Of a stretch of 64,000 nucleotides of DNA, positions 25,294-35,214 are shown one piece after another. The translations under genes were made by a program, and so were the position numbers. The stretch is taken from positions 21,194 to 85,193 of the forward strand of contig NZ_KB907716.1 of NCBI RefSeq assembly GCF_000382165.1, read 5' to 3'. The notes beneath the pieces are model-generated. The model saw nothing but the letters and a program-made list of their open reading frames with translations. It made no database searches and was not told where the DNA came from. The stretch comes from Arsukibacterium perlucidum DSM 18276. Its GTDB lineage: Bacteria > Pseudomonadota > Gammaproteobacteria > Enterobacterales > Alteromonadaceae. Every line of letters begins with the position of its first letter. Positions within the stretch are counted from its first letter, which is position 1.

Positions 25294-25333
25294 CGTGCAG
25301 GCAGTAGCCAAATCAGCCACTGCCTGACGTTTT
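25294..25333. terminator. Probable terminator between FabH-like and CBM48 genes
   Basis: GCAGGCAGT and ACTGCCTG form a stem over a 13-base loop, followed by ACG and four T. It lies between convergent genes and could serve the FabH-like transcript. Confidence 0.55.
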
Positions 25334-25348
25334 AATATTTAAGACCCG

Positions 25349-25657
25349 TTATACCCGGATTACCGAGTTATGGTCATACGATAATGGCGACGGTAGATAG
25401 GCATCAGCGGCATCATCATTTAGCCAGGTTCCACCATTAACCAGATAACGGAATTGATATTCGCGATCATTATCCAGAGTCAGGCTGGCACTGAAATCAC
25501 CTTTCTTACTTTTTTTCATCAGTAAAGCGCTGGGGTCCCAATCGTTGAACTCGCCAAGCAGAGCGACTGATTCAGCATCAGCTAATTGCTCAGCGCTCAA
25601 TTTAAACGTGACTTTGCAAACGGGTTTCGATTTTAAATACTGTTTGGTGATACTCAT
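25349..25657 (-). CDS. Stand-alone CBM48 / isoamylase early-set domain protein
   Basis: A 102-residue protein that consists of little more than one early-set (AMPK-beta/CBM48) glycogen-binding domain. Seen: VTFKLSAEQLADAESVALLG, EFNDWDPSALLMKK and YQFRYLVNGGTWLNDDAAD, matching the strand pattern and conserved Trp residues of the fold. No catalytic domain is attached and no glycogen-metabolism gene is nearby. Small proteins of this type are widespread in Alteromonadales, but I know no demonstrated role. Confidence 0.85.
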   Translation of the reverse strand: MSITKQYLKSKPVCKVTFKLSAEQLADAESVALLGEFNDWDPSALLMKKSKKGDFSASLTLDNDREYQFRYLVNGGTWLNDDAADAYLPSPLSYDHNSVIRV

Positions 25658-26146
25658 GTTGATTCCCTCAATCTGGCTGCGTTGTCAGCCTGCTTAAGCA
25701 CAGTGACGGTGCGATAGTGAATTCTGTACGCTATTTGTGACTGTAAATACTACGCGCAAATTATGATTGAAAAATGACCAATCAGATCACTGTTGCTACC
25801 ATAAAACAGGGTGGGGCAATCGGCAAATAACTTTAAGTTGTAGTGTTATAACTGGCAGTCAAACGGTTGTTTTAATTATTGGCGTTTGTAACAAAACATT
25901 TCGAAATATAAATAGCATAGCAAGCCTGGTGCGTGTTAGCTGTACCGAAGGTTTACCACATATGAAGCGCTAAGCCCTGTTATTAATGGCGTGTAGCGTA
26001 GTGGAATGATTTTAAATTAATTTAGCGAAGCTAAAACGCAAGCGGTACGTGGCTATATCAGGATACAAAGATTAACAGTCGCCGGCATACATTTATTGCT
26101 GTAACTATTATGATGTAGCTAGTTAAATTTGACAGGTGGGTAAGTA
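25658..26146. other. Intergenic region before the RND efflux operon
   Basis: About 490 bases without a convincing gene. It is AT-rich in places (25860-25920 and 26010-26030) and holds a small perfect hairpin, TTTAGC-GAA-GCTAAA, at 26021-26035. A 68-codon frame at 25767-25973 has no family resemblance or ribosome site and is not called. The regulatory region of the RND pump must lie here; no adjacent regulator gene is present. Confidence 0.4.
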
Positions 26147-27382
26147 ATGTCGTCTTTCTTTGTAAAAGTAATACTGCCGGTATTAGTTGTAATGGTTGCG
26201 ATAGCCGGCGCTGTCGGGTTATCACAGTTGCGCCAGCCACCTGAAAAAAATGATGAGAGCCGGCCGGCAATTCTGGTTAATACGGCCGCTATCATGCCGG
26301 ACAACATTATTTACCAGGTCAGCTCTCAGGGAATGGTAACGCCTAAACTGGAAACCAGCTTAATTTCTGAAGTTAACGGCCGGGTTGTTGCCGTTGCTGA
26401 TCAATTTGTTGCCGGTGGTTTTTTCAGTAAAGGTGACGTGCTGGTCACGGTTGAGCAAAGTGATTATTTAACTAACGTCAAAGCTGCCCAGGCAGCACTG
26501 GCTAATGCTCAGGCCATGCTGGCTGAAGAAAAAGCCCGGGTGAAAGTAGCTGAGGAAGAATGGCGTTCATTTACCGATGGTAGCGCGCCGGCGCTGGGCT
26601 TACGTCAGCCGCAGCTAGCCAGTGCTCTGGCCAGTGTCCAGTCAGCAGAGGCAGAGCTTGAGCGGGCAAAACGCGACCTGGCCCGCACTGAAATCCGGGC
26701 ACCCTACGATGGCATGGTGCGCAGCCGGGCTGCCAATCTGGGGCAATTCATCAGCCGTGGTACTGTGTTAGGTAGTATCGTTGGCACTGATGTGGCTGAA
26801 ATTCGCTTACCGCTAACTGATACCGACATGGCCTTTTTAGCGATGCCTGATGCTGATGGATCTGATAGCAACAAGGTGACACTGAGCAGTACCGTAGCAG
26901 GCCAGCAATTAACCTGGCCGGCAAAACTGGTGAGAACTGAAGGCATGCTGGATGAGCGCAGCCGGGTAATTTACGTGGTGGCCGAAGTGACTGACCCATA
27001 TCAACGGAAAAACCAGGGCCGGCAGGTATTGAACTTTGGTCGTTTTGTTGCGGCGAGTATTGTTGGTACCCAGGCAGAGCAGGTGGTAAAAATAGCCCGC
27101 CATTTATTATTGCCAGGCAATCAGATACTGGTAGTTGATAAAGACAACACCCTGCAGTTTCGTCAGGTAACAGTCGACCGGGCCACCAGCGAGTTTGCTT
27201 ATATTGCGGCGGGTTTAGCCGCAACCGACCAACTGGCGTTATCCGCTATTTCAAACCCACTGGCGGGTACTGTAGTGCGGGTAGCCGGGGCGGACAATGC
27301 TGATGACGAAACCGCAGAGCCAACTCAGTTGGCTGATGCCGCTGCCAAAAAAGCGGAAACAAACAGTGTAAAGGGGCAATAA
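26147..27382 (+). CDS. RND efflux periplasmic adaptor (membrane fusion protein)
   Basis: A 411-residue HlyD/AcrA-type adaptor linking an inner-membrane RND pump to an outer-membrane channel. An N-terminal membrane helix (residues about 4-24) anchors it; no lipobox is seen. The barrel-sandwich/lipoyl halves are VNGRVVAVADQFVAGGFFSK and RAPYDGMVRSRAANLGQFI, separated by a helical hairpin rich in Ala/Glu (residues about 105-175). The C-terminus is low-complexity (DNADDETAEPTQLADAAAKK). It ends one base before the pump gene. Confidence 0.92.
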   Translation: MSSFFVKVILPVLVVMVAIAGAVGLSQLRQPPEKNDESRPAILVNTAAIMPDNIIYQVSSQGMVTPKLETSLISEVNGRVVAVADQFVAGGFFSKGDVLVTVEQSDYLTNVKAAQAALANAQAMLAEEKARVKVAEEEWRSFTDGSAPALGLRQPQLASALASVQSAEAELERAKRDLARTEIRAPYDGMVRSRAANLGQFISRGTVLGSIVGTDVAEIRLPLTDTDMAFLAMPDADGSDSNKVTLSSTVAGQQLTWPAKLVRTEGMLDERSRVIYVVAEVTDPYQRKNQGRQVLNFGRFVAASIVGTQAEQVVKIARHLLLPGNQILVVDKDNTLQFRQVTVDRATSEFAYIAAGLAATDQLALSAISNPLAGTVVRVAGADNADDETAEPTQLADAAAKKAETNSVKGQ

Positions 27383-27383
27383 T

Positions 27384-30300
27384 ATGGATACCAATAAAGG
27401 TATTATCGCCTGGTTTGCCCGCAACAGTGTTGCCGCTAATTTGTTGATGGCAATTATTCTGGTGGCAGGTATTGCTTCTGCGTTAACTATCAAGAAGCAG
27501 GCCTTTCCGGAAATTGAGCTGGAAGTGGTCAATATCCGCGTACCTTATCTGGGCGCTGCGCCGCAAGAAGTAGAAACCGGCGTTATTGATAAAATTGAGC
27601 AAAGCCTGCGTGGGGTGAATGGCATTAAGCGTATTCGTTCCACGGCAGTTGAAGGCCTGGCAACGATTCGGGCAGAAGTTGCGTCAAATTATGACGTGCA
27701 GGAAGTGATGGACGAGATAAAAACCCAGGTCGGGTCTATTTCCTCCCTGCCAGAACAAACAGAGCGGCCGGTGGTTTACCGGGTTAGATTTCAAAGCAAT
27801 GTAATGTGGTTGTCGCTGTATGGCGATGCGCCTGAGCGCACGTTAAAAGAGCTGGCTAAAGATATCCGGGATGAAATTAAAAAGCAGCCGGGTGTCAGCA
27901 AAGTCGACGTGGTGGCCGCGCGGGATTATGAGGTGGCAGTAGAGGTACCCGAACTTAAATTAAAGGAATATGGTTTAACCCTGGATCAGGTAGTAGCAGC
28001 AATCCGGGCCAGTTCGGTCGATTTACCCGGTGGGGCTATTCGCTCCGAAAGTGGCAATATTTTGCTGCGTACCAAAGGCCAGGCCTATAATCAGGCCGAT
28101 TTTGACAATATTGTGTTGCTTAAATTTGCCGACGGCAGCCGGCTGACTTTGGGTGACATTGCCACCGTGAATGATGGTTTTATTGAACGCAGCCGGCTGG
28201 CAACCTTTGATGGCAAAAATAGTGTCTCTATCAGAATTGATGCGGTAGGCGAAGATGATACTCTGCAAATTGCTGATACCGTAAAACAATACGTTAAAGA
28301 CAAAAAAGCCAGTTTGCCGCCCAGCGTGCAGTTAGATTACTGGGGTGACTCCAGCTATTACCTGCAGGGCCGGCTTGATTTAATGTCCAGTAACCTGGTC
28401 TATGGTGTACTGCTGGTGCTACTGGCACTAACCCTGTTTCTGGAATTCCGGGTGGCATTCTGGGTAATGGTTGGTATCCCGGTGTGTTTCTTGGGCGCCC
28501 TTGCCATGCTACCGCTGCCGATGTTCGACGTTTCAATTAATATGATTAGCTTATTCGGCTTTATTCTGGTGCTGGGAATAGTGGTCGATGATGCCATTAT
28601 TATCGGTGAAAGTGCTTACACCGAAATAGAGAAACGCGGTAAATCGACTGAAGCAGTTATTGCCGGCGCCAAAAAAGTCGCAATGCCGGCTACTTTCGGC
28701 GTATTAACTACCATTGCGGCTTTCGTACCCATGTTAATGGTGGGTGGTGGCATGTCTGCTATCTGGGAATCCATTGCCTGGGTGGTGGTACTGTGTCTGG
28801 TGTTTTCAATTATTGAATCAAAACTGATCTTACCTACCCATATTGCCAATATGGATACCAAACCATGGGATCCGCAAAAAGGCGGCATTTATGCGCTTGG
28901 CCGCTTTGGCAGCAACACCTTAAAACGGGTACGGGAAGCCGTGTCGCGCGTGCTGTTCCGGTTTGTTCATAATACGTATAAGCCTTTTATCGAAAGTTGT
29001 ATCCGGCTGCGCTATCTGACCATGGCCTGTTTTTTCGCGATGCTGATTTTAATGTTTGGTGTGCTACGGGGTGGTTTTGTGCCCTGGGTGTTTTTTCCGG
29101 ATATCCCAAGTGACTTTATCCAGGCCAATGTGCAAATGGAAGAAGGGGCGTCGAACGAAGCTACCGTGCTGGCGATGCAGGAAATCGAGCGGGCATTACT
29201 ACGGGCTAACACTGAGCTTGGCCGTGAATATAATGAAGATGTGATTAAACATCGCCTGGTATTTTTAAACAGTGATACCGCAGGCCAGTTGGTGGTTGAG
29301 CTTGAGAAAAGCGAAAACCGCGAAATTGATGGCTTTGAAATTGCCCGGCGCTGGCGTGAGCAGGTACCGGAAATTCCGGGTTTAAAATCATTTAAAATTA
29401 ACAGTTCTACCATGGGAGGCGGTGGCGCTGATATTGCGTTGCAATTGCGCGGTACCAATCTGGAAAACCTGCAGCTGGCTACCGAAGAGCTGAAAGCCAG
29501 GTTGGCAGAGTATGTTGGGGTGTTTGATATCGAAGATAACTTACTCGGTGGCAATGATGAAATTGTGCTGGCATTGAAACCTGAAGCTGACTTGCTGGGG
29601 ATCAGCCTGGCTGATTTAGCCCGCCAGGTGCGCTATGGCTTTTATGGTGCTGAAGCGCAGCGCCTGCAGCGTAACGGTGAAGAAATCAAGGTTATGGTGC
29701 GCTACCCGCGGGAAGAGCGGCGCTCAATTGGTGATTTGGAAAATATGCGGATCCGCACCGCCAATGGTGGTGAAGTGCCATTTTCCCGTGTCGCCAGCTA
29801 TACCATGCAACCCAGCTTTAGCGCGATTAACCGGGTGAATGGCGAACGGGCAGTTACTATTACGGCTGCTGCGGATAAAGCCTTAATTGAGCCGGGCGTG
29901 GTGGTGCGTGAAGTACAAACTAAAGTGATTAAAGAATTGGAGCAAAAGTATCTTGGCGTAACCGGGTCGTTAGACGGCGCCAGCCAGGACGAAGTTGATG
30001 CCAGGGTAGATTTAATGAAAGCGGCGGTACTGGCGCTATTTGCTATTTATGCACTAATGGCCATTCCGCTTAAGTCTTACAGTCAGCCGTTAATTATTAT
30101 GAGTGTAATCCCATTTGGCCTGATAGGTGCTGTCGTTGGCCATATGTTGCTGGGGCTGAGCATGAGTATTATGTCCATTTTCGGCCTGGTGGCGCTGGCC
30201 GGGGTAGTGGTAAATGACAGCCTGATTATGGTTGATTTTGTTAACCGGGCCCGGGCGCAGGGCATCGCTATTAAGCAGGCGGTGGTTGAAGCGGGTACCC

Positions 30301-30893
30301 AGCGCTTCAGGGCAATATTACTAACCTCGCTCACCACCTTTGTTGGCCTGGCGCCAATAGTACTTGAGCGCAGCTTACAAGCCAAAATTGTGGTACCAAT
30401 GGCAGTTTCACTGGCATTTGGTATCTTGTTTGCGACGGTAATTACCCTGGTGTTAATACCGGCGCTGTATGTGATCCTGGAAGATACTAAAAAAACCGTG
30501 CCGCAGGCCATCAGCAGTTTCAGCCGGGCAATCCGCAGCTATGCCATGTTTAATCAGGCCGATAGCCGCCGTGAGTTCTGGCAGTTTTTCTGGGTGCATA
30601 TCGCCTTGTTACTGCTGTTGCTGATCATCGATGCTATTGTCGCTGCTATCGGCTTGTTGCCTAACGGCGTTATTGGCATGTCGTATTTAATTGCTATGAC
30701 CTTACCGCTTGCTGCGGCAATCTGCCGCCGGTTAGTAGATCTACAATTCAGCCGCTGGTGGGCATTGTTGCTGCTTATTCCACTGCTTGGCTTTATTATT
30801 TTGCTGGTATTAATGTTATTCGGTGGTAAAAGCGCCCGGGACAACGCCGGATATACTACAGCCCATGCATCTGGCGAAATGTTGGCAAAATAG
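27384..30893 (+). CDS. RND efflux permease with C-terminal DUF805-like domain
   Basis: A 1169-residue inner-membrane proton-driven exporter of the AcrB/HAE superfamily. The N-terminal helix 1 and first porter domain are standard, and the paired proton-relay aspartates are present in LGIVVDDAIIIGE. The RND core ends near residue 1035 (LVLIPALYVILED). The last about 120 residues are extra: MFNQADSRREFWQFFWVHI, three or four membrane helices and CRRLVDLQFSRWWALLLLIP, which match the DUF805 pattern. Most AcrB-like pumps stop at 1030-1050 residues. No outer-membrane channel gene is adjacent. Exported substrate unknown. Confidence 0.93.
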   Translation: MDTNKGIIAWFARNSVAANLLMAIILVAGIASALTIKKQAFPEIELEVVNIRVPYLGAAPQEVETGVIDKIEQSLRGVNGIKRIRSTAVEGLATIRAEVASNYDVQEVMDEIKTQVGSISSLPEQTERPVVYRVRFQSNVMWLSLYGDAPERTLKELAKDIRDEIKKQPGVSKVDVVAARDYEVAVEVPELKLKEYGLTLDQVVAAIRASSVDLPGGAIRSESGNILLRTKGQAYNQADFDNIVLLKFADGSRLTLGDIATVNDGFIERSRLATFDGKNSVSIRIDAVGEDDTLQIADTVKQYVKDKKASLPPSVQLDYWGDSSYYLQGRLDLMSSNLVYGVLLVLLALTLFLEFRVAFWVMVGIPVCFLGALAMLPLPMFDVSINMISLFGFILVLGIVVDDAIIIGESAYTEIEKRGKSTEAVIAGAKKVAMPATFGVLTTIAAFVPMLMVGGGMSAIWESIAWVVVLCLVFSIIESKLILPTHIANMDTKPWDPQKGGIYALGRFGSNTLKRVREAVSRVLFRFVHNTYKPFIESCIRLRYLTMACFFAMLILMFGVLRGGFVPWVFFPDIPSDFIQANVQMEEGASNEATVLAMQEIERALLRANTELGREYNEDVIKHRLVFLNSDTAGQLVVELEKSENREIDGFEIARRWREQVPEIPGLKSFKINSSTMGGGGADIALQLRGTNLENLQLATEELKARLAEYVGVFDIEDNLLGGNDEIVLALKPEADLLGISLADLARQVRYGFYGAEAQRLQRNGEEIKVMVRYPREERRSIGDLENMRIRTANGGEVPFSRVASYTMQPSFSAINRVNGERAVTITAAADKALIEPGVVVREVQTKVIKELEQKYLGVTGSLDGASQDEVDARVDLMKAAVLALFAIYALMAIPLKSYSQPLIIMSVIPFGLIGAVVGHMLLGLSMSIMSIFGLVALAGVVVNDSLIMVDFVNRARAQGIAIKQAVVEAGTQRFRAILLTSLTTFVGLAPIVLERSLQAKIVVPMAVSLAFGILFATVITLVLIPALYVILEDTKKTVPQAISSFSRAIRSYAMFNQADSRREFWQFFWVHIALLLLLLIIDAIVAAIGLLPNGVIGMSYLIAMTLPLAAAICRRLVDLQFSRWWALLLLIPLLGFIILLVLMLFGGKSARDNAGYTTAHASGEMLAK

Positions 30894-30937
30894 TGAATAA
30901 ACAGAACCATTACAACTGGAGGCGTTAACCAGAACGA

Positions 30938-32545
30938 ATGACTGCATTGCAATGGATAACAGCGGCCATGCCGCTGTTAAGTGTGTTTGTGTTGCTGGTG
31001 CTGCTGCGGCTGCCAGCGCGCCGGGCTATGCCGTTAAGTTTTGTTATCTGTGGGCTGTTGGCGTATCTGGTGTGGCAAATGCCGGTAGTTCAGCTGGCGG
31101 CAGCCACCGCGGAAGGGCTGGTGATAGCTGCTACTATTTTATGGATAGTGTTTGGTGCCATTTTACTGCTTAATGTCCTGCGGCAGACCGGTGCTATCGA
31201 CGTTATTAAAGCCGGATTCGCTGCTATATCCCCTGATAAAAGAGTGCAGCTGATTATTATTGCCTGGTTATTTGGCAGCTTTTTAGAAGGCGCTGCCGGT
31301 TTTGGTACCCCGGCGGCCATTGCTGCACCTTTGTTAGTCGCGCTTGGTTTCACGCCGTTATCCGCAGTAGTGTTGGCATTGGTAGCCGATTCCAGTGCGG
31401 TATCTTTTGGGGCGGTCGGTACGCCGGTACTGGTTGGTATAGCTCAGGGGGTGCCGGGTATTGATGCCGATACTGTGCTGCAGGTAGCCCTTACCGCGAT
31501 TAGTATTGATATCGCTGTAGCGTCCTGGTTGCCGCTATTGATGGTAGTGATGTTAACCCGCTTTTTCAGTAGCAAGCGCAGCTGGCGGGATGGCCTGGCT
31601 ATTGCGCCCTTTGCCCTGTTAAGTGGTTTAGCGTTTACGCTGCCGGCTTATCTGGTGGCATTATTACTGGGCCCGGAGTTTCCATCGGTGCTGGGCGCAC
31701 TTATTGGCTTAGCCATTATATGCACTGCCGCCCGTTACCGGGTGTTGCTGCCAGCCAGGCCCTGGTTATTTGATGCGGATAACATCACAACCGAAGCAGC
31801 CGTTCAGTCGCGTTTAGTTACCATACCCACCATGCCATTATGGCGCGCCTGGCTGCCTTATGGGTTAGTGGCAGTATTGCTGGTGCTGAGCCGGATCCCT
31901 GGCTTGCCGTTTAAGCAGGGCTTACAGCAATTCGCCTGGCACTGGCCGGCGATTTTTGGCACTGAACTTAGCGTTTCCGTAAGTCCGTTATATTTGCCCG
32001 GCAGCTTGTTTGTATTAGTGGCACTGCTCAGTTGTTATTTGCTAAGGGGTTCAACCAGCATGTTGCTAACCTCGTGCCGGCATAGCTACCAGATGCTGTT
32101 GCCCTCGGCTATTGCCCTGGCCGGTGCCGTACCCATGGTGCGGATTTTTTTGCAATCTGATGTGAATACTGCCGGGCTGCCGGCAATGCCAATCGCCCTG
32201 GCAACAGAGGCGGCCCGTTATTTAGCCGATAGCTGGTTGTGGATCGCGCCTTTTGTCGGTGCTTTGGGCTCATTTATTGCCGGCTCAGCTACCTTTTCAA
32301 ATTTAATGTTTGGCAGCTTTCAACAAGCAATGGCCGCTGAAGCTAACTTGCCACTGACTTTAACGCTGGCATTGCAGATGCTTGGTGCCAATGCCGGCAA
32401 TATGATTTGTGTGGTTAACGTGGTCGCGGCGGCCAGTGTCGTTAACTTGCATGGTCGGGAGGGGGATATCATTCGCTATACGTTGTGGCCGATGCTATTT
32501 TACTGTTTAGCGGCCAGTAGTGTGGCATGGTTGCTGTTAAGGTAA
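30938..32545 (+). CDS. lldP: L-lactate permease family transporter
   Basis: A 535-residue polytopic membrane protein (12 or more helices) of the LctP family, which imports lactate or glycolate with protons. Family segments include [20 protein letters not shown] and [19 protein letters not shown] in the first half and [20 protein letters not shown] in the second, preserving the internal symmetry. It starts 44 bases after the RND pump on the same strand, so it may share its transcript. No lactate dehydrogenase gene is nearby. Confidence 0.9.
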   Translation: MTALQWITAAMPLLSVFVLLVLLRLPARRAMPLSFVICGLLAYLVWQMPVVQLAAATAEGLVIAATILWIVFGAILLLNVLRQTGAIDVIKAGFAAISPDKRVQLIIIAWLFGSFLEGAAGFGTPAAIAAPLLVALGFTPLSAVVLALVADSSAVSFGAVGTPVLVGIAQGVPGIDADTVLQVALTAISIDIAVASWLPLLMVVMLTRFFSSKRSWRDGLAIAPFALLSGLAFTLPAYLVALLLGPEFPSVLGALIGLAIICTAARYRVLLPARPWLFDADNITTEAAVQSRLVTIPTMPLWRAWLPYGLVAVLLVLSRIPGLPFKQGLQQFAWHWPAIFGTELSVSVSPLYLPGSLFVLVALLSCYLLRGSTSMLLTSCRHSYQMLLPSAIALAGAVPMVRIFLQSDVNTAGLPAMPIALATEAARYLADSWLWIAPFVGALGSFIAGSATFSNLMFGSFQQAMAAEANLPLTLTLALQMLGANAGNMICVVNVVAAASVVNLHGREGDIIRYTLWPMLFYCLAASSVAWLLLR

Positions 32546-32599
32546 TGATTTAGGGTAATGATGTAAGGTATAGGTATACAATAAAGTTATAAGGTAAAT

Positions 32600-32857
32600 A
32601 TGAAAATTATTTATAAAGCCAACGATATTTTAGAAGCGCACATTGTCGCTGGTATGCTGCAATCTTACGGCATTGAGGCGCATGTTGGCGGCCACTATCT
32701 GCAGGGTGCCGCCGGAGATGTGGCGCCGCTGGGTATTGCCAATATTCTGGTACAGGATGACGATATCGAACAGGCGGAGCGCATTGTTAGCCAATATCAA
32801 AACGGCGAAACCAGCAGCGAACCGGACGATCCGCTGCTGGCATCAGAGTCTTCTTAA
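32600..32857 (+). CDS. DUF2007 domain protein
   Basis: An 85-residue protein matching the small putative signal-transducing DUF2007 family: MKIIYKANDILEAHIVAGML, then the GIEAHVGGHYLQGAAGD segment and a C-terminal helix (DDDIEQAERIVSQYQ). The fold resembles a P-II/ferredoxin-like half. The tail is acidic and probably disordered. A ribosome site (AAGGTAAAT) precedes the ATG. It is 54 bases downstream of lldP, probably in the same transcript. Function unknown. Confidence 0.85.
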   Translation: MKIIYKANDILEAHIVAGMLQSYGIEAHVGGHYLQGAAGDVAPLGIANILVQDDDIEQAERIVSQYQNGETSSEPDDPLLASESS

Positions 32858-32920
32858 TACATAGCTTTTAGAAATAAATAGATTTCAGAAATAAATCGTT
32901 TTTAGAACGGGCACTTCCAC

Positions 32921-34303
32921 TTAACATTCGATAATATTTACCGCCAGGCCACCGCGTGATGTTTCTTTATACTTGGTTTGCATGTCACGGCCTGTGTCCC
33001 ACATAGTTTTAATTACTTTATCCAGCGATACTTTTTGATCACCACTGCCACGCAGTGCCAGCCGTGAGGCATTAATCGCTTTAATCGAGCCCATCGCATT
33101 ACGTTCAATACAGGGTACCTGCACCAGGCCACCGACCGGATCGCAGGTTAACCCCAGGTTGTGTTCCATGCCAATTTCCGCTGCATTTTCAACATGCAGT
33201 GGTGTGCCACCCTGAATTTCAGTTAACGCCGCCGCTGCCATCGAGCAGGCTACGCCCACCTCACCCTGACAACCGACTTCGGCACCAGAGATAGAGGCAT
33301 TTTTCTTATATAAAATGCCAATAGCAGCTGCTGCTAACAGATAGCGAGTCGCAATTTCCGGGCTGACCGGCTGAATAAATTTATCGTAATACATCAACAC
33401 GGCTGGAATAATGCCGGCAGCACCGTTAGTTGGGGCAGTAACCACCCGGCCACCAGCCGCGTTTTCTTCGTTTACCGCCAGGGCAAACAGGTTAACCCAG
33501 TCCATTACCTGCAGCGGGTCGTTGCTTTTCTCTGACATCAGGCGTTTGTAAAGCGCCGGTGCCCGCCGCTTAACTTTTAAGCCACCGGGTAAAATACCCT
33601 CGGTTTTAATACCGCGATCAATACAGGCGCGCATGGTTAACCAGATATTGTTCAGCTCGCTTTCAATTTGAACCGGGCGTCGCAGTACTTTTTCGTTTTC
33701 CAGCATTAAGCCGGAAATTGATAAACCATTTTCCTTGCACAGTGCCAATAACTCGGCGCCGGATTCAAATGGAAAGGGCGGCGGGTTATCAGCAGCAAAC
33801 TGACTGGCCGCTTCTTTTTCTTTGGCAAAGTCTTCGGCTTTGACAATAAAGCCGCCACCAATCGAAAAATACACTTCGCGCAGCAGTTCATTTTTGCTGC
33901 TGTCAAAGGCTACCAGTTCCATACCATTGGAGTGTTCTTTTAAGGTTTTGCGCCGGTGAAATACAATAGCGCCTTCACGCGGAAATTTAACGCTCTGGCT
34001 TTGGGCCAGTTGCAACTGCTGGCTGTCGTGTACCTGCTTTAATAAACCGTCGATGGTGTCCGGATCAATTGTTTCCGGTAAATAGCCCGACAAACCAAGA
34101 ATCACCGCCTTGCCGGTGCCATGGCCCACGCCGGTCTGGCCCAGCGAGCCATATAGTTCTACTTTGATACTGGCGACCTTTTCCAGCAACGAGGCTTCGC
34201 TCAAGTTATCGGTAAATTTTTTAGCGGCACGCATTGGGCCCACAGTGTGCGAACTGGAAGGGCCAATGCCAATACTGAACATGTCAAAAGCACTGATAAT
34301 CAT
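32921..34303 (-). CDS. sdaA: L-serine ammonia-lyase (iron-sulfur type)
   Basis: Converts L-serine to pyruvate and ammonia using a 4Fe-4S cluster. At 460 residues it is the single-chain type with a beta domain ([15 protein letters not shown]) followed by the catalytic alpha domain. Cluster cysteines are visible in [19 protein letters not shown] and in [19 protein letters not shown]. Next to it (300 bases away on the start side) lies one copy of a structured intergenic repeat. Confidence 0.96.
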   Translation of the reverse strand: MIISAFDMFSIGIGPSSSHTVGPMRAAKKFTDNLSEASLLEKVASIKVELYGSLGQTGVGHGTGKAVILGLSGYLPETIDPDTIDGLLKQVHDSQQLQLAQSQSVKFPREGAIVFHRRKTLKEHSNGMELVAFDSSKNELLREVYFSIGGGFIVKAEDFAKEKEAASQFAADNPPPFPFESGAELLALCKENGLSISGLMLENEKVLRRPVQIESELNNIWLTMRACIDRGIKTEGILPGGLKVKRRAPALYKRLMSEKSNDPLQVMDWVNLFALAVNEENAAGGRVVTAPTNGAAGIIPAVLMYYDKFIQPVSPEIATRYLLAAAAIGILYKKNASISGAEVGCQGEVGVACSMAAAALTEIQGGTPLHVENAAEIGMEHNLGLTCDPVGGLVQVPCIERNAMGSIKAINASRLALRGSGDQKVSLDKVIKTMWDTGRDMQTKYKETSRGGLAVNIIEC

Positions 34304-34444
34304 ATTGGGTATCTATTAGTTTACTTTATGAAATTGCGGCCATTGTAACGGAAGCGGGCCACTACTGTAAGCGGGTTGGTAACTGGTCGGGTGTTATTAC
34401 AGCTTGTAAAGGCGCCAGAACTTTGGGGAAGGGTATTCGGACGA

Positions 34445-34542
34445 GAATCGGTTTGCTCTAAGCCAACCGTTGAAGCCCCGGACGGGCGGAAACGAGCCCC
34501 CAGGGATGGGTTCACGGCGTGTTGGCGTGAACAAACCGGTTC
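34445..34542 (+). repeat. Structured intergenic repeat family 1, copy A
   Basis: A 98-nt element that recurs inverted at 40383-40482 with about 85-90% identity. It folds nearly end to end: an outer stem from 34445-34458 with 34529-34542, an inner stem GCCAAC/GTTGGC (34462-34467 with 34521-34526), a CGTTGAA/TTCACG stem, and a terminal GGGC/GCCC hairpin. In the other copy GCCAAC/GTTGGC becomes GCTGAC/GTCAGC, two compensatory changes. It lies between the divergent sides of sdaA and nudL. Resembles REP/MITE-type palindromes; the family name is unknown to me. Confidence 0.8.
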
Positions 34543-34611
34543 GACTCATTTTAGTCTATGCATTGGGTATTCAATGTTGTGTACCTTACTTTCCGTAAAC
34601 TAAATCTTACA

Positions 34612-35214
34612 TTAAGCCAGTTGCAAACAGAGCTGATGCATAATGGCGGCGGTGGCGCCCCAGATAAACTTATCCTGATACGGCATAAAATGCAGATCCC
34701 GGGTTTTACCCCGCAACGTTAGTGATAATTGATGACGGTTATGTTGTGGTAAGAAATGGCTAAGCGGCACTTCAAATACCGCTGCCACTTCCGATACCTG
34801 TAACTGATAGCTGCGCTGGGGACTAAGCAGGCCAACCCAGGGCTCGATAATAAAGCCGGTGGTGGTGTCTTGCGCGGGTAGGCGGCCCAGCAGGGTGACT
34901 TCAGTCCGTGCCAGGCCTATTTCTTCTTGTGCCTCACGCAGTGCTGCCTGGTTGCTGCTTTCGCCTGGTTCAATCCGGCCACCCGGAAAGCTGATTTGGC
35001 CCGGGTGATGGCGCAAATGCAAGGCGCGTTGGGTAAATAACACTTTAAGCTGATGACCGTAGTCGACAATGGGTACCAGTACAGCAGCATGCTGAGACGT
35101 GCTTTTCGGGCTGTCAGCCAGAGGCACCGGGCCTTGTTGCACTGGCAGCGGGCTAGCCGCCATCAGTTTATTGCGGGTTAATATAAAACGGCTGCAAAAC
35201 TGCTCAGCCAGCAT
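34612..35214 (-). CDS. nudL: CoA pyrophosphatase, NudL type Nudix hydrolase
   Basis: A 200-residue Nudix enzyme likely to split coenzyme A to 3',5'-ADP and phosphopantetheine. It has both the UPF0035 signature (LFTQRALHLRHHPGQISFPG) and a complete Nudix box (GRIEPGESSNQAALREAQEE then IGL). The long start at 35214 is kept because the N-terminal FCSRFILTRNKL aligns with the start region of E. coli NudL. It overlaps the pabB stop by 11 bases, the same pabB-nudL pairing as in E. coli. Confidence 0.92.
   Translation of the reverse strand: MLAEQFCSRFILTRNKLMAASPLPVQQGPVPLADSPKSTSQHAAVLVPIVDYGHQLKVLFTQRALHLRHHPGQISFPGGRIEPGESSNQAALREAQEEIGLARTEVTLLGRLPAQDTTTGFIIEPWVGLLSPQRSYQLQVSEVAAVFEVPLSHFLPQHNRHQLSLTLRGKTRDLHFMPYQDKFIWGATAAIMHQLCLQLA

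Noticed and set aside
29012..29554. A 180-codon frame antisense to the RND permease gene
   Set aside because: It is a shadow of the well-supported permease reading frame and shows Ser/Arg-rich antisense composition.
34376..34603. A 75-codon plus-strand frame through repeat copy A, similar in part to a 61-codon frame (40332-40517, minus) through copy B
   Set aside because: The protein similarity follows entirely from the DNA repeat. The surrounding codons differ, and substitutions preserve RNA/DNA pairing, not protein sequence.
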